Assembly (NCBI RefSeq): GCF_031877795.1
Contig: NC_133931.1
Span: 134,454,621 to 134,518,620, forward strand
Direction: 5' to 3'
From: Strix aluco
Taxonomy: Eukaryota > Chordata > Aves > Strigiformes > Strigidae
DNA: 64,000 bases
This document shows, piece after piece, positions 22,801 to 36,300 of this stretch. The notes beneath the pieces are model-generated. The model was not told where the DNA came from, searched no databases, and was given only the letters and a program-made list of their open reading frames with translations. The position numbers were made by a program, and so were the translations under genes. Positions within the stretch are counted from its first letter, which is position 1. Each line of letters starts with the position of its first letter.

Positions 22801-25800
22801 GCTGATACATAGCTGGTAACCTTGCCTTTCTTCATAGCATTAGTCAGGCTTCTTAAACCAGCTGTAAAGAAGCAAAAACGCAGTTTCAAAGACCTAGCTG
22901 AAAAAAATCCCAAGCAGCGAATTAAGGACTTGAGTTTCTCCCTGCCAATGCCCTGTTTTATTGGTGCTGGCTATGAGTGGCTGCAGGTACCCGTGTGGTG
23001 GCTGGGGGACGCTGCCTGCAGCCGGCCTGCTTGCCGCCGGGCCTGGCGAGTGGCACAGTCACCAAGTAGTCACATACTGAATTTATTCAAAGGCAAACCC
23101 AAAATCTAAGGAGAAAAAACAGGCAGGGAAGCCAGACAGTGCTTCCAGACTAAATACCTGCTTGCAAACAGCTCAGGAAGGTAAGAGATGATAATCCCTG
23201 ACCTGTGAAGATTATATATTTACACAGCTGTTCAATCAGAATTAAGAGCTAAAGATGACAGAATAGTTAGAAAGGAGAAAGTCAAGTACAGTTGTTGGCT
23301 GCGGGGTATGTGGAGGAAGAGAAGATTTGAAACTGTGGGGTCTTCCTAGCTTTTCAAAATACATTGAGCCTTAAGGGAAATAGATATGCTTTTAGGCTGC
23401 TTAATTGGTTTAAAATCTTTATTGTTTTATGCACTGTAGTTTTCCTATTGCTGAAATGAAACAATACCTCATTTAAGAAAGCCACCTAATCGCCGCATTA
23501 ATCTCGGAGTGCACTGACAAAGGAGAAGGTTAGCAGGGGTGTTGAGCCTTGTTAAATGTGCTGACGGCTCCTGGCTGGCTCAAAGGCTGCTGTATTTCAA
23601 GGTCTCTTCTAAAAATAGCAGAATGGTAGAATTTAGGTCACACGAGGTAAAGGTGTGAAGCCTGATACCTCCAGACACCACACACAGTCCAGAGATGCCA
23701 CCAACCCTGTAACTGCTTATCTTATGTTACCACTTTATGAATGATAAATAAGAATAATTTCCTTTGGAGCATAACATTTTCATCCCTTTCCCATTCCAAT
23801 GTCATTTGTCCTGAAAGCTTTAACAGGTTTTGATACTGGAACGTCATTGAGTCGGGTGTTACAAGGATGAGTTCGTGAGTGAAGAGGGTCAGGAAAGAGT
23901 GTTCACCGCTGCTGCAGTGACTTTGGTTAGCTAAAACCAGTCTTCTTGTAAAGCTGGCTTAACACGGACTTAGTAACCTAAAAGAGGGAAATTTTCTAAA
24001 AATATTTTCTTATTTCTAACATTAGCTGAACTCTGCTGGTCTTACAATTATTGAATGCCATTGTAGGCATGGGCTACCGCTGTTTTTTTGACACCAGTTG
24101 CATGATGATCTCTAAGATGCCTTCAACCATTTGCAGACTGTAAGCGTAACGTCTCCACAGTAAGACTGCATTTATATATCCATGATGTATGTTTTTAGCT
24201 ATTTGAGGTGTTTCTGTGGTCAATTTAGTTTCTCAAAGAAACTTGATTCTTTGTGAAACATAGATTAATGTATCAATGTCTCAGCAAACACAATTTATTC
24301 CTATTTGGTTCGTGCTACAAGTGATACAGTAAAATGGCAATCTACAGATTATTAGTAGCACTATTTCCCTTAAACTCCAGCTGTTGAGTTTCTTTTTGAA
24401 TCAGAGATATATAGTCCATTTTTCTTGATTATACTGTATTTTGTATAGGAGATGAATTGTGCTAACCTGAGAAATACTAGCCTCCCTGATTTTAATTAGC
24501 TTAGAAATTTGACCTGTACATTTAAAGTCACTGTAATTCAGCTATAATCAGTCAAGTTATGCTGGAGACAACTGGGATTCATGGACTGAGCCCACACTGA
24601 TGATTTTTGACAGATCTCCTATTGCCACATCAATACACATGCATTACTGTGTGCTATGGTAGCACTGGTACCAGCAAACCATATTTCTATATGATTCAGC
24701 AATTGTATCTCTGCCACTCCATCATAACTTGCTTTTATATGCAATGGTTGCTTATGTCCTGCTATTGCTGTAATCACGATAGAGGACTGTTTGGAAAAAT
24801 TCTTTATATAGACTCAGCTGTACATCGCAACTTTAAAACAAATGCACCAAACTACATGATTTTAAATACTGGAGTTAATGCTGAAAGCTGGAAGTTTAAG
24901 ACTGAAGATTGGTCCAGCCCAGCTACGGAGTGCTGGTCATTTTATCCCTGAAATCTCTTCATCTATGTGTAAAGCAAGAATCTCATAGTTGCTCTTACAT
25001 TTAAATTCATGCTTACAAGTGCTGTGAGGTATTAAAATATTACAGAAATACAGTGTAATGGAAAGTAATAGACTATAACTAATTTGGATTTATCAATTGA
25101 CTTGTAACATATTTGTGTTCAATAGTTAGGCATCAGGAAAATGTACCATTTCAGAAGTGATGCATTTGAGAGTTTAAAAATACAAGTTCAACATACTGTA
25201 TTATCTCTGACTGCATGAACTCCAGCTTCACAGGAAAAAAAATATTACCACAGTTTAAAATAATAATGTGTTTCATATTCATTGGTGAATAAATATTTAT
25301 AAACTGGATCATCTGTACCTGAATTTTGTTTGCATTTGACCATAGCTATTAAGCAAAAGTACTCAAAATTATTCGGTTTTATGTTTGAATTAAATTGGGA
25401 TGAATACATGGTCTTCCAAATCAGGTATATGAAAGTTTTCAAGTAAAGATGATATGCAAAGATCTTGAGTTAAAATAACACATCATCTTAAAATAAGCTT
25501 TTATTTGGAGTAGTAACAAAAATGGCTGGAAATTCCTTTGAAGAGATAGCTTTATTTTATATAGTACAGTGAGAGAAGTATGTTACAGTGATTTCAGACC
25601 TCAGGATTCAGAGGGTCTCCTGTTCTCGGTGCCTTTCTTGGCTGTAATGAATCAGTCTGCACAGGATGTGGCTGCTAACAGATGATAATGCAAAGTGAAG
25701 GGCTGGGCCATGAAAAGCCCCAGGGTGGCTCAGCGTGGTGCTGAGTTCTCACGAAGAGCTGATTGCTTTCCAAAAATAAGAACAGGAACTAGGGCAGATT

Positions 25801-28800
25801 ATCCATGTAAAATGCACTTTCCACCTTTACACATTCACAACATTTTATTATTTTCAGCATTACAGAGCTTTACATGTTGATTACATACATAATCCGTCTA
25901 GGCACACACACCTACCTACTCACACTTCTGTTGCATTCTTGCAAACCCTGTTTGTGAGAATTTCTCTGGGATCCTGTTTTGTGGGTGTAATTTGAGAATA
26001 TATAAATAGATTCATGTTTTCCCATCATTTAAACCCAAATGTGACTGCAAACATGACAGCACTAGAAATACGATTCTTTGAAATAATTTCCTCAGTTTTA
26101 AATCTTTCATTTTATTAGAATAAGGTAATCTGGGCTGTTCACACTGCATATGAACCATGCTGTTGTGGTGGCATTACCACTGCCCAGAGTTCAGGTTGCA
26201 TCAGCACTTCTTTTATAAACATAAATCCTTTTTTCAGAAGCTTAATAACCTAATAAGCCCTGAAATTTCACACTTGTCTAAAACTTGGCACAAAGTATTA
26301 ATTTTGCCTTTTACCACATTAAATAAAAATATATATTAGAGGGGAATATAAATAAACAAAAAAAAAGCTTATTGCATTTTGCTGCCTTTTCTAGCTCAAA
26401 ATTAATTTTGTTTATTGAAGTGAAGTGAATTCACAGTTCCAAATGGAAACCTTTGAAAATTTTTTAAGTTAAAAGTTGCAATCATTAGCATTTGTAAATC
26501 AGATCTACACACATGACACAAACTTGTGGAGCTCACTCGCAGAGTGAAATTCTCTCATCACTGTCAGTAGAGCTATTCCTATGCAGTAACAGTTGTAAGA
26601 TTGGCTATATACAGAGAACAGAAACATAGACGTGTCTTTCCTTAGTTTCTTTAATATATAATTTCAAGTCCTCTCGTTCTTTAAGTACATTTTCTTAGCA
26701 GTGGTGATGTGTAAAAGTAAATCAAATGCAGAGTTTTCTCTGTCTAGTGGAAAAGCCCATGCTTATAAAATTCCCAGGCTGTTTTCTGAACCATTGAAAA
26801 AAAAAAAAAAAATGGAGAAGTCTCTGGTCTCAGTAGAAGTGCTGAATCTTTTGATGTTTGCTCACCCCATCTAGATAACCCTTAGATTATCCTAAGGGTT
26901 ACTAAGGGCCTAGTTGCCTGGGCATAGTATCTTCTTGCATAGAAGAGCATTTTTTCTTAAAGGTACAACTAATACAGGGATCCTGTATTAATGATGGCTT
27001 TTTCCTTATGGATTCACTTAAGCCTCTGCACAGGGGATGTAGAATCCAACTGTTTGAATCTGCAATATTTTACCCTCCCTTTGCATTCATTTTAACTGTG
27101 CATACATGCCCACACAAAGCGGCTCTTGCACTTCCTTACCACGGAGCGTTAATCTGCTCAGACTAGGCACGCTCTTCACTTTTACTTTGCCCAGCAAATT
27201 TTATAGAGAGCACAAACCCTATGTAGGTTCTCCTTCCTTCCTTTCAAATAGCGACTTCCACTTCCAGTGAGATGGCCATAATTATTTATTTTGTGTTGGA
27301 AAATTTTTGCTCACTTCAAGTGCTTTGGGTCAAGTTTAGATTACCCTCCCCCTCAACCTGATTTCCTGTTCTTATTTACCTCCCTAAGGAAAGTTTACCA
27401 TGTCTATAATGCCCTCCCAGGAGCAGTGCTGTGGGTTTCTAGTATAATACAGGCACAACAGTCAGGAATGAGTTTACCTAATATTAGACTTCTACCAATT
27501 AGGCATTTTTGTACAATTTAGGCACCTCTAGATGTTTTTATGGTTCATGGAAAGAAATGTGTTTGTCTAGGGTATAGTTCCTTTAGCTCAGGAGTGGTAT
27601 CTAAGGCAGGTCAGATAAATCACCCTGTGGCATGGCTTGTTTCTCTCTCTCTGCTCTACTGAAAGTATAAGCTGATTAACTCAAATATAGACTACCTGCC
27701 CTTTACACCAACTGTCTATATTATTTATATCTTAAATGATAGCCCCAAATCTGTGCCAGCTACTCTGCTAGAAAATGCAGGTGTCTGCCATTTGAAATCT
27801 GTGTCAATCTGCAGCAGCTGAGAGGCTCTTGCAGTGCTTTTCCTTAGCAAAGCCACCCCAGTGCTTCTGGGTGCTGGTCAATGACCACCCTGTTTGTAGA
27901 AGGAAAATACAAAGACCAGTATATTAAATAATACATATTAAGAAAAAGTGGAGTGAAAGCTTTTATTTACAGTGAACATTACATTTCACAGTCCAGATAT
28001 TCTTGCTGGAGAAATCAGTAAACCAAATTACTTCCTCTTTACAGTGTTTTATGGCTCAGTCAAACTAGTTGTGTATGCAAAGGTAGCTTTTCATTGAATT
28101 CAGTGGGAGCGAGATAAGACTGTAGAATTGTGCAACAAAACTGCCATCTATAAAAGCTTTTAGATATGAAATGTTACATTTCTTTTTTTGAAAATGTAAG
28201 TAAATCCCCACCTACTTGTTGATAGTGTAATTGAGTCTAGCAACACCTGTGCCTGCTTCTGCATGTGTTGAGAGTTGCAATCACTCTCGTGTGACTACAG
28301 AAAGGCTACCAGCAATCAAGCTGAAATGGTTAGGGGGTGAGAAAGATTTGTTAAAAGAAAGTTTGCTAGCTGGTATCGAGGAGTGACCCGAGCAGAGAAA
28401 CAAGATATGAGTAAAGAGCTATGTAAGCGGAGGGAATTATGAAGTGCTTTGATGTCTCCAGGTTTCCTTCTAACAAGGTATGAATAACTGATAGCCTTTC
28501 TGATGAGAAAACCTTAATTTAGGAGTGAGTATGAAAAGGGGTCTCCCTTGTCCCTGTGTTGTGAAAACTCTAATAATTTAATACTTTCTTATGTATCTCT
28601 CATGGTCAAACTTCTTGTTGGTTAAAGGGTTCAAAAGCCACTACAGCTAATGCTCTGAAATTACATATAACTTATTTCTTTAGGAAAATAAACTGAAATA
28701 CTGGGAGGTGTAATAAAGGAAAGAAGAGACCCAGAAATTAGAGATCTTAAGGCATGGTGCTATGAGTTTTGGTGTTCGGTGAATGACTAAACAGAGCACA

Positions 28801-29779
28801 TTGTGCATTTCTGTAGTCTTGGGAAAAGTGTGAGACTTTTGTTGAGGTGCTTGCTTGATCTTAAAAAGAAAGCTGTTGTGCAGACTTACTGGGAGATCTG
28901 CATCCCCTAAATCACCATATCATCATGTGAAAGAACGTACCTCCTGAAGGCTTGTTATCTCTGATGTGAGACCAGGTGCTATGGTGTCCTATCAGTTATC
29001 TCTAGTGAGAAAATAACTGTACATAAACTCCAGAGCTGATGTTATCTGCTTCTGTAAACATCCTGTTCGCTCTGTGTATTGAAGGGATTAAACTGGCATT
29101 GTGAAGACATCTAAACTGAACTGAGACTGCTGCTGAAAAGCTGTATTGTGTCTCTCAGCTCGCTTTTTCTCTTTGACCACAGATATGTGTAGAAAGCATT
29201 TACCTGTTGATTCTCAGGCCTATGGCAGTGAATCACTAATGCATAACATAATGCAACTACTTACTAGTGCTGAATTTGCTGGGATTCAGAGTTTTCAGTC
29301 CTGAAGAAGAGGGGAGTAGTGCAGGGGTACACTCCTGCAGAGAACTAGAGGATCAACAAGGCTACACTTGGATGTTTCAGGTAGGGGAGAGTTTTCCCTG
29401 TTCCTGGGATGGGAATCCAACAAGCGTTCATCTCATTTTTAATATGTGTAGTAATGTTGTTGGGCTACTGATTTTTCTCAGCCTGCTGTAGTTATTATTA
29501 CAAATTGAAATGTAGATGTGTGAACAAAGACTTAAAACAAATCCTCAAAAATGCAGTCTGTGAGAAGGTACAACAATGTTTAGAAGCTATTATATTAAAA
29601 ACAAAAAAAAAGCTATTGAACATGGTTGTAAACACTAGTTCGTAAGCAATAAGTTTAAATTTAATTAGAGAAAGTTTTCTTATATCTATTTGGCCCTAAT
29701 AACTCCTTCTAATAAATGAACTTCAGTAAACAAATGACTCCAGGTTTTGTTTGGTAATAGTAATACTTTATAAAGTGAG
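19891..29779. other. Gene-free downstream flank, proximal part
   Basis: This is AT-rich DNA without recognisable genes or transposons. It contains a short GC-rich patch near 22970-23050, a CpG-bearing patch at 23485-23575, an A16 run at 26797-26812 and a perfect hairpin at 26876-26901. All open frames are short and without recognised domains. Confidence 0.7.
26876..26901. other. Ten-base-pair perfect hairpin
   Basis: TAACCCTTAG at 26876-26885 is complementary to CTAAGGGTTA at 26892-26901 across a six-base loop. There is no T-run after it and no neighbouring gene, so no function is assigned. Confidence 0.6.
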
Positions 29780-29875
29780 GTGTGTGTGGTTTTTGGTGGG
29801 GTTTTTTTTTGGTGGGCGTGTTTTTGAATTTTTTGTTCTGGGGTGTTGTGGTGTTTTGGGGTTTTTTTTTGGTGC
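29780..29875 (+). repeat. T/G-rich low-complexity tract with an exact 18-base direct repeat
   Basis: The tract is built of T-runs and G-runs. TGGGGTTTTTTTTTGGTG occurs exactly at 29797-29814 and again at 29857-29874, a 60-base spacing. It is the complement-type of the A/C-rich tracts elsewhere in the window. Confidence 0.85.
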
Positions 29876-32800
29876 CAAGTGAACTACAGTGGTACTCCTA
29901 TCAAGCCATTCAGTTCAGTGGCCTTCAGCAGCAAAGCTCTAGGGGTGCCCTCTGAAACAGGGCTGGTGAGCTAAGCAGCAAACACGGGAGAGCTCCTTTT
30001 ATTCAGCATGCTGAGTCGATGTAGGTCTTGGGTTACTTTTGTCATGAAGCCTGGGTTTGTGTGCTGGCAGCCAAGAACCCTCCTTTCGACGAGCTCTAGA
30101 CTTGCTTGAGCTCTGGGAGTCTGCCTTGCCCAGCTCGGTGGTGGGAATCCTCCAAACAGTGTGTGTTCTATGGGATAAAAAGTGTCAACAGCAGCTTACT
30201 GTGAATGAGGATCCAGTTTGTATACTCCCTCTTGCACCTTGGATGTCTGTCTCCTGCAGCGATGGTGTTGGACTCTAACAGGTTTCCATCTGTGTCCTGT
30301 ACTGTGATTCTGAAAAGCTCCCCTTAAATCCTGATGAGGATCAAATAATCCTGTATTCAAGGACACTGCTGAATTTTCTCCCTTGTTCTTGCCTTTAAAA
30401 AACTCAAAGAGAACACTGAGGGTATTGCAGTAACCTTGCTACTCTTTCATAAGGAATGTAAAAATGGGATAGGATCTCTTAAGAAATATTTCGATAGGGA
30501 GACTAATGACTAATTTGTTGTTCATGTGTTTGAAGAGCCCTTTGCTGCAGTTCTTTAGTCAGTTGTCAGTGGTGTCTAGAGCTAGAAACTGTCAGCATTG
30601 GTGTCTCTGGGCCTGCAGAGCAATGCCATCCACATTGCCCTCCTCTGCCTGACCACGTGGAGGCTTTGTCTGACCTCTGTGGACTCTGAAGTGTGCCATG
30701 CTGCTCATAAAATCTTTCCTGGGGAAAGTAATTAAAGTCACTCTGACATACGCTATTGCATAATGGTAAGAGTTGAACAGAGTAATATTTCTGTCCCTCT
30801 GAAGGACTGGTGGTGGGGTGTTATTGCTAGCAGTGGTAGGTGCTGATGCTCACCTTTTCTGTGCACCATGGTGCTGTTTCAGTTTGTGCTGGTTTGGTGA
30901 AATGATCTATCTTTTGCCGGAGTTGGCATGGGAAAAGCAGTGAATGTCTCTTACGTTTCCTATATGGCTACTTTCTCTGGTGACCCTTGGGCTGCTAGGT
31001 GTTTGGAGAGGCTCTTTGTTACAGATGGGTGTATGCTCTCCTCCATGGAAAAGGAGTGCAAATCTGGGGGAGCGGGGACTATCGGGGAAACTCCTGTTTC
31101 TGTGTGACTGGACTGGAGGTGCTGCCCTGTCACAGGGTACATCCCAGTAACAGTGGTGTCACCAGACTCTCCTGCCTTCCCTCTCCTCAGCAAGGCCTCA
31201 GGTCTCCTGGCAGTCCTGTGCCAAGATACCCAGTGTGCAGCCTAGGTATGCTGCAGCTTGAGGAGGTGGCTCTGTGGCTCAAAGTCCTCTGCCTCTGTAG
31301 AGCAGTCATACCTTGGGAGGGGTGGAAGAGCCCAGCCTGTATACTTGGTCTTCAGCAGACTCATTTCGAGAGCTTGACAAACGTGAGGGGCTGCAACAAG
31401 CTGGGAACAGCACAGATGTCTTGTGTAATGCTTCTGCACAGCCTTGGTAGGCAGGACTGGAGACAAGCTCCATGCAGATCGTACTCTGGGGATGTTTGCA
31501 AAATAGAATAAATTGTTCTCACTTTGGGAAGTGTTCAGATGGAGGTATCAGGCAGGGCCCAGCCTTTTTTTCATTTTTTTTTTTTTCTTTTGATAATCAG
31601 TAAGGAGCAAAACACTTCCTTTGGTGGAAATGCAGAGATGGGCCAAGCCCGAGACCTGCCCTGAACAGTGGGTCCCATTGCATCTTGTGGCTCTGAAACA
31701 CTTCCACAGTACAGCCCCATGGGGGGATGCTGCCTCCTCTTCTGCAAGCCCTGGACTCTGTAGCTGGTATGACATTGCCTCAGGATTCTTTGGAAGAGAA
31801 GGGGAGATGGGTTTGCTGTTCCTCACTGCCTGTCCAAGGCATGTGGAAGGTCCTGGTCCAGGCAGTATGTACCTGACACCTCCTCCTAGTGCTTTGACAA
31901 AATACAGTGCTCTTTCTGTGGTTTGTAGTGTATGCTTGGTCTTGTTATGGCAAGCTCCTTCAGCATCTCCTCTTAGAAACTTTTCTGTGGCTTCCAAGTA
32001 TTAACAACTTCTAAATTTCTTCACTGTGATGAAGCAAAAGTGACATAATCCAGTGGAGTGCTGCTTCTTCCAGGAAATGTCTGGATAAAGGCTTTCCTGT
32101 AGCCAAAGTTTGAAGTCTTTTAAGAGTGTTATTTCCAGCATTAGAATTTCCTTATCAGTTTTTTAAATGATCCTTAAAAGTAAGTTGGGGTTTTTATTCA
32201 ACCTTTGGATTATGGTCTATTTGTTTACTTATTAAGCTCTTTTCCAATATTAAGGCCGGATTTTGTTTTTTAAATTGGTATCTCTGACTCCTATATCCTC
32301 ATAGGATGAGGCAGAAGAGTTTAAACGATTTAAAAAAATGTAAATGGCTAGATTCTTTGGCTGTATCTTTATAGTATGAAATATTTAGTAAAAATGTTGC
32401 CTTACATCCTGTAGTTGTGCTGGCACGGTTGCCTCTGTAGGTGTATTATGACCCTTACAGTGAGCTGATCCGGCTTCAGTAAAATCTCTGGGTTATCTTC
32501 CAGTTTATCAGTTCAGACTGCAGCTGGCTGGACTCATATGCCAGCACAAACGGAGGGGGCCATGCAGATATTCAAAAGATGGGGCTGAATGGTGGCAATA
32601 CCTTAAACTAGTGCTGTTGTTGCTGAAGAATTCTGGATCATGAATTAAAGCCTTGATGTTTGTTAAGTATTAACAAGTACAAAACATAATTCAATAAAAT
32701 GGTAGTGTTTTGTTTGTTTTGAAAAGCTGCAAAAAATATTACAGACTCGAAAGGATTCCTAAATAGGTGTCATTGGTCTCACTGCCTGCCATCACCAAAA

Positions 32801-33275
32801 TAGAGTTGAAATTGCTTTATGAAGAAGAGGTGAACCTCAGTTCTTAAGTGTCTGCCTTAATCTGTAAAGGTTTCTTATGATTGCTGTTCTGATATTTTCT
32901 AACACACATCCACTTCTGTTATATCACTGTACAGTGTACTGATGGTATTTTTTTTTCCAGTATCAAAGTAATGATTCTAAGGTTTTGAAAATTGTGTAAG
33001 TATGCAATTACTATACTTACTTATGGTGATCCACTCTGATTTATTGATCAAAATAGAAGCTTGTTTCTGCAGAACAGGGAAATTTTGTAGGCTATAATGC
33101 TTTAAGCCTGCTTTAAGCTTCAAAACAACTATCTAGAAAGCAAAAAGAGTGAAATCGGAGGATGAAAACTCTTACTACATTTGATAATTTCTGGGGTACC
33201 AGGAAGTATGTGAGGTCAATTACAAGATGTGATGACTGTCAAAGAGTTGTAAAATGTTTTTTGTGGTGTTTTGTT

Positions 33276-33352
33276 TTGGGAGGGTTGGGGTTTGGTTGGC
33301 TTGGGGTTTTGGTGTTGTGGTTGGTTGCTTGGTTTTGGGGGGGCGGGGTGTG
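33276..33352 (+). repeat. G/T-rich low-complexity tract with G-quadruplex potential
   Basis: The tract has G-runs GGG, GGG, GGGG, GGGG, then seven G, C and four G, separated by T-rich spacers. Several sets of runs could form a quadruplex. It lies in gene-free DNA. Confidence 0.8.
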
Positions 33353-36300
33353 AGTATGTGTGTTAAGGTTGTGGGTTTTTTTTCTTTTTTTCCTAACTTG
33401 CAAGGACAGAAGGATGAGAACTTGGTGCTCCTCTGAAAGCTGGTAAATAAAGCTTGGAGACCTCAGGCTCAGGACGAGGAACTGTCTGTTCAGAGGGTGA
33501 TAGTACAGTACCTCAGCGTGCATGACTATTTATTGATGTGGTGCATAAGAAAGTCAGGCCTTGACCTTAATGGTACCTATGCTTTCTCCTTTTCTTCTTC
33601 TTGCTCCTCCCACCAATGTTGTAGGGGAAAAAATATGCTACCTTTAGAAATGTTGTGCTTGCTAAAGTAATTCCTAAGTATGGTATCTTTAACCTTTGTT
33701 TCTTCAATTAGCGTGGGGCTATTCAACATATGCAATACCTGACTTGAGTATTAAGCAATATTGCATTTTAAATTCTGATGTGAAATTCTTTGTCTTCAAA
33801 TTTCATATTCAACTTCTGAAGTGATACTGTCTGCTGACAGCTTCTCAAATCGTCTTGGTCAGATCAGTTCTTGGCTAGAGAATTTTAGACATGTATGGAA
33901 GCTCGTGATGATAACGAAACAAATGTCACTTCTACTTCCAGTTGCATTGTGCTTTTGAATTGAATGTTTGAAGTGAGATGTTATTTGGTTGTATCAGACA
34001 GTGTTTATTTTCCTTGCAGAAGGAGGTGAGCTGTAGCTGCTTTTGAGATGGATATAAATAACTTTTTGAAAGATGCAGTAATAGTGGAGTTGGTTACTGT
34101 TGGTCTGTCAAATTCTTAAATTAATTATTAGATTACCTAATAACACTTGGGAGGAGGATGCAATTGATCTCCCCTGGCACAATAGCCTTACCATTCCCTT
34201 GCTTCCTCTGTTGGCTGGGCAGTCCCTGAGGTGAGGGGCAGCAAGCGGCCGCTCCTGGGGCTGGGAAATGCCTGTGTACTGGAAGGGTATGGCATCTGGG
34301 CTTCTGGACAGGCCATATAGCTGTCTATAAGGTGCCACTTTCTGCAAAGTGCCTTGAACAGTTTGGGTGCCCTCCCTACAACATGAGGAGGTGCTCTGGC
34401 AGAGAGCATCCGTCTGTGTTGCTGGTCGCCTCTGACCCATGGGTACTGATGACTCGCTGCTGAGGCATCTCCGACTACGTAAACTGGAACTTACGCAGAG
34501 GAGCTCCCTCTTTCATGGTAAACCATCATCTAGCTTCCTGTGTGTAGATTTATTAGGGTTTAAAGGTGTGTGTGTATGTACTTACGGAAGTTTCAGCCTC
34601 TTCTTCACTCCCTTCTAAATTAACACCTTGTTGTGACAGCACTAGGAGCTTGGGCTGTCCCTGTCTGATGCTGCAGGTTCCCCAGCCTCCCTGGCAGTGT
34701 TGCCAGCCAGGGGAACTGCCTGCAGCCCACAGCATCCCTCCTTCCCCTACCCAGCCAGACCCCAACTTGGGGCTCACCCCCTTGCCTCTTGTGGTGCTGC
34801 TTGCATCAGGCCAGAAACCTGAAAGCAAGCCTGCTGAGACTTCAAATATAATAATAAAAACTGGTATGATTTTCTTTATCCTAATTGCCTGTCTTGTGAT
34901 GTACAGGCAAATATCTTACAGTTCAGTTGAGCGATGTTCCACTTAGTCAGCTATTGTATTAGGTATTTTTTTTTCTGACGAACTTCATAAATCAGGAATT
35001 TATCCACAATAGAATTGATTAATAGATGCCATAATCTTGTTACACACGTGAGTAGCATGTCTTAAGCACATCAATAGCGGGCCTCACCATTTTTATGTAC
35101 ATCGCTATAAAGAATTGAAGTTATGATAGTATAACACCATCTGTTAATTGTTTGGGAACTCCTTAGTATAAAGAGATGTTCACATATACTTTGTGAATCA
35201 CGATCATTTCTTCAAAGCACTCAACTTCCTAAAGCAGAATTTATTAATGGTAAAATATATACGTATATAACTGGAATTTCTAGGAACATTCTATTCGCCA
35301 ACAATTATATTCAGGTTTATAGTGATTAGGTACATACTTGGTGCCTACTCAGACCATACTTGGACATTAAAAAGATGCAGTACCCACTTTAGGGTTTACC
35401 GACTACTTTACTAGACTTGAAATTAGTGGGAGGGCATTGAGGAAAAACAGGGATAGCTGGAGGAAAGAACAAAGGTTATGCTTGCGTGGTTGTGTGGCTT
35501 ACGTCACTTCGTTAGGTAAACAGGGTGGTTCTGCTAAGCCTTCTGACTTTGTAGTTGTAAGGATACGTGCCTCTTGTACCATGCCAAACCATCCCACTGA
35601 TAGAGAAGTTAACTTGTTCTCCATCTACTTGTCATCTTGCCAAAAAACGTGTAGATTGTGATATGGGGATAAGATCAAATGTAAGGGATCAGCACTGCCT
35701 TTGGGAATATTTCCCTCGCCCCTTCTCGTGGGAGACTTCTCTGGTTGCTGTCCCCAGCTGTTAGTCTTACCATTGCACTGCTAGTATTTCATACGCCTGT
35801 TCTTTCTGTAATCTTTTCTGCAGCAATCATCCTTTCGTGGGGGATAGGGGGTATTAAAAGGGCAGATCCAACAAGGATGTAGTTGTATCTCTGTATCTGT
35901 TATTTCTCCTCTTACGTGCTGGGCTTCATGCGTCCATCTTTGAAACTTTACCTGGCAAAGCATTGATGCAGGATGACACCTTGGCAGTGTTGTTACATGT
36001 ACCGGTGTTGTAAACTTGATCACACCAGAATAAATGCTTGTGCTGGTATAATTATGCTGGTGAGGTAAGTGAAGTTAAAGCATTATACCACAACAAATGC
36101 TTTTGCTGATAACACGAAGTTGCAGATAAGGGAAGACCTTCCAGTTTTACTAGTCTATCTTGGGCATGTCTGCGATCTTAGTGGGTCTTTCTCATCTTAC
36201 CGAATCTGATCATATAAACTAACAGTGATAAACAGTTAGAAAAGTTTAATTTCAAAGGAATGTTTGTCACTTCTGCTTGAAACAAAATGCTTATATGGAA

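Noticed and set aside
24607..24951. 114-codon + strand open frame
   Set aside because: Cys/Tyr-rich translation of AT-rich DNA, no domain, no promoter signal.
30999..31511. 170-codon + strand open frame
   Set aside because: No recognisable domain, no clear promoter, no splice structure that improves it, and competing open frames on the other strand close by. It lies in a slightly GC-richer patch where chance frames are longer.
31548..31997. 149-codon - strand open frame
   Set aside because: No recognised domain, and it begins against a T-rich tract that gives a lysine run at its C-terminal end. A 127-codon frame covers the same bases on the + strand. Most likely chance.
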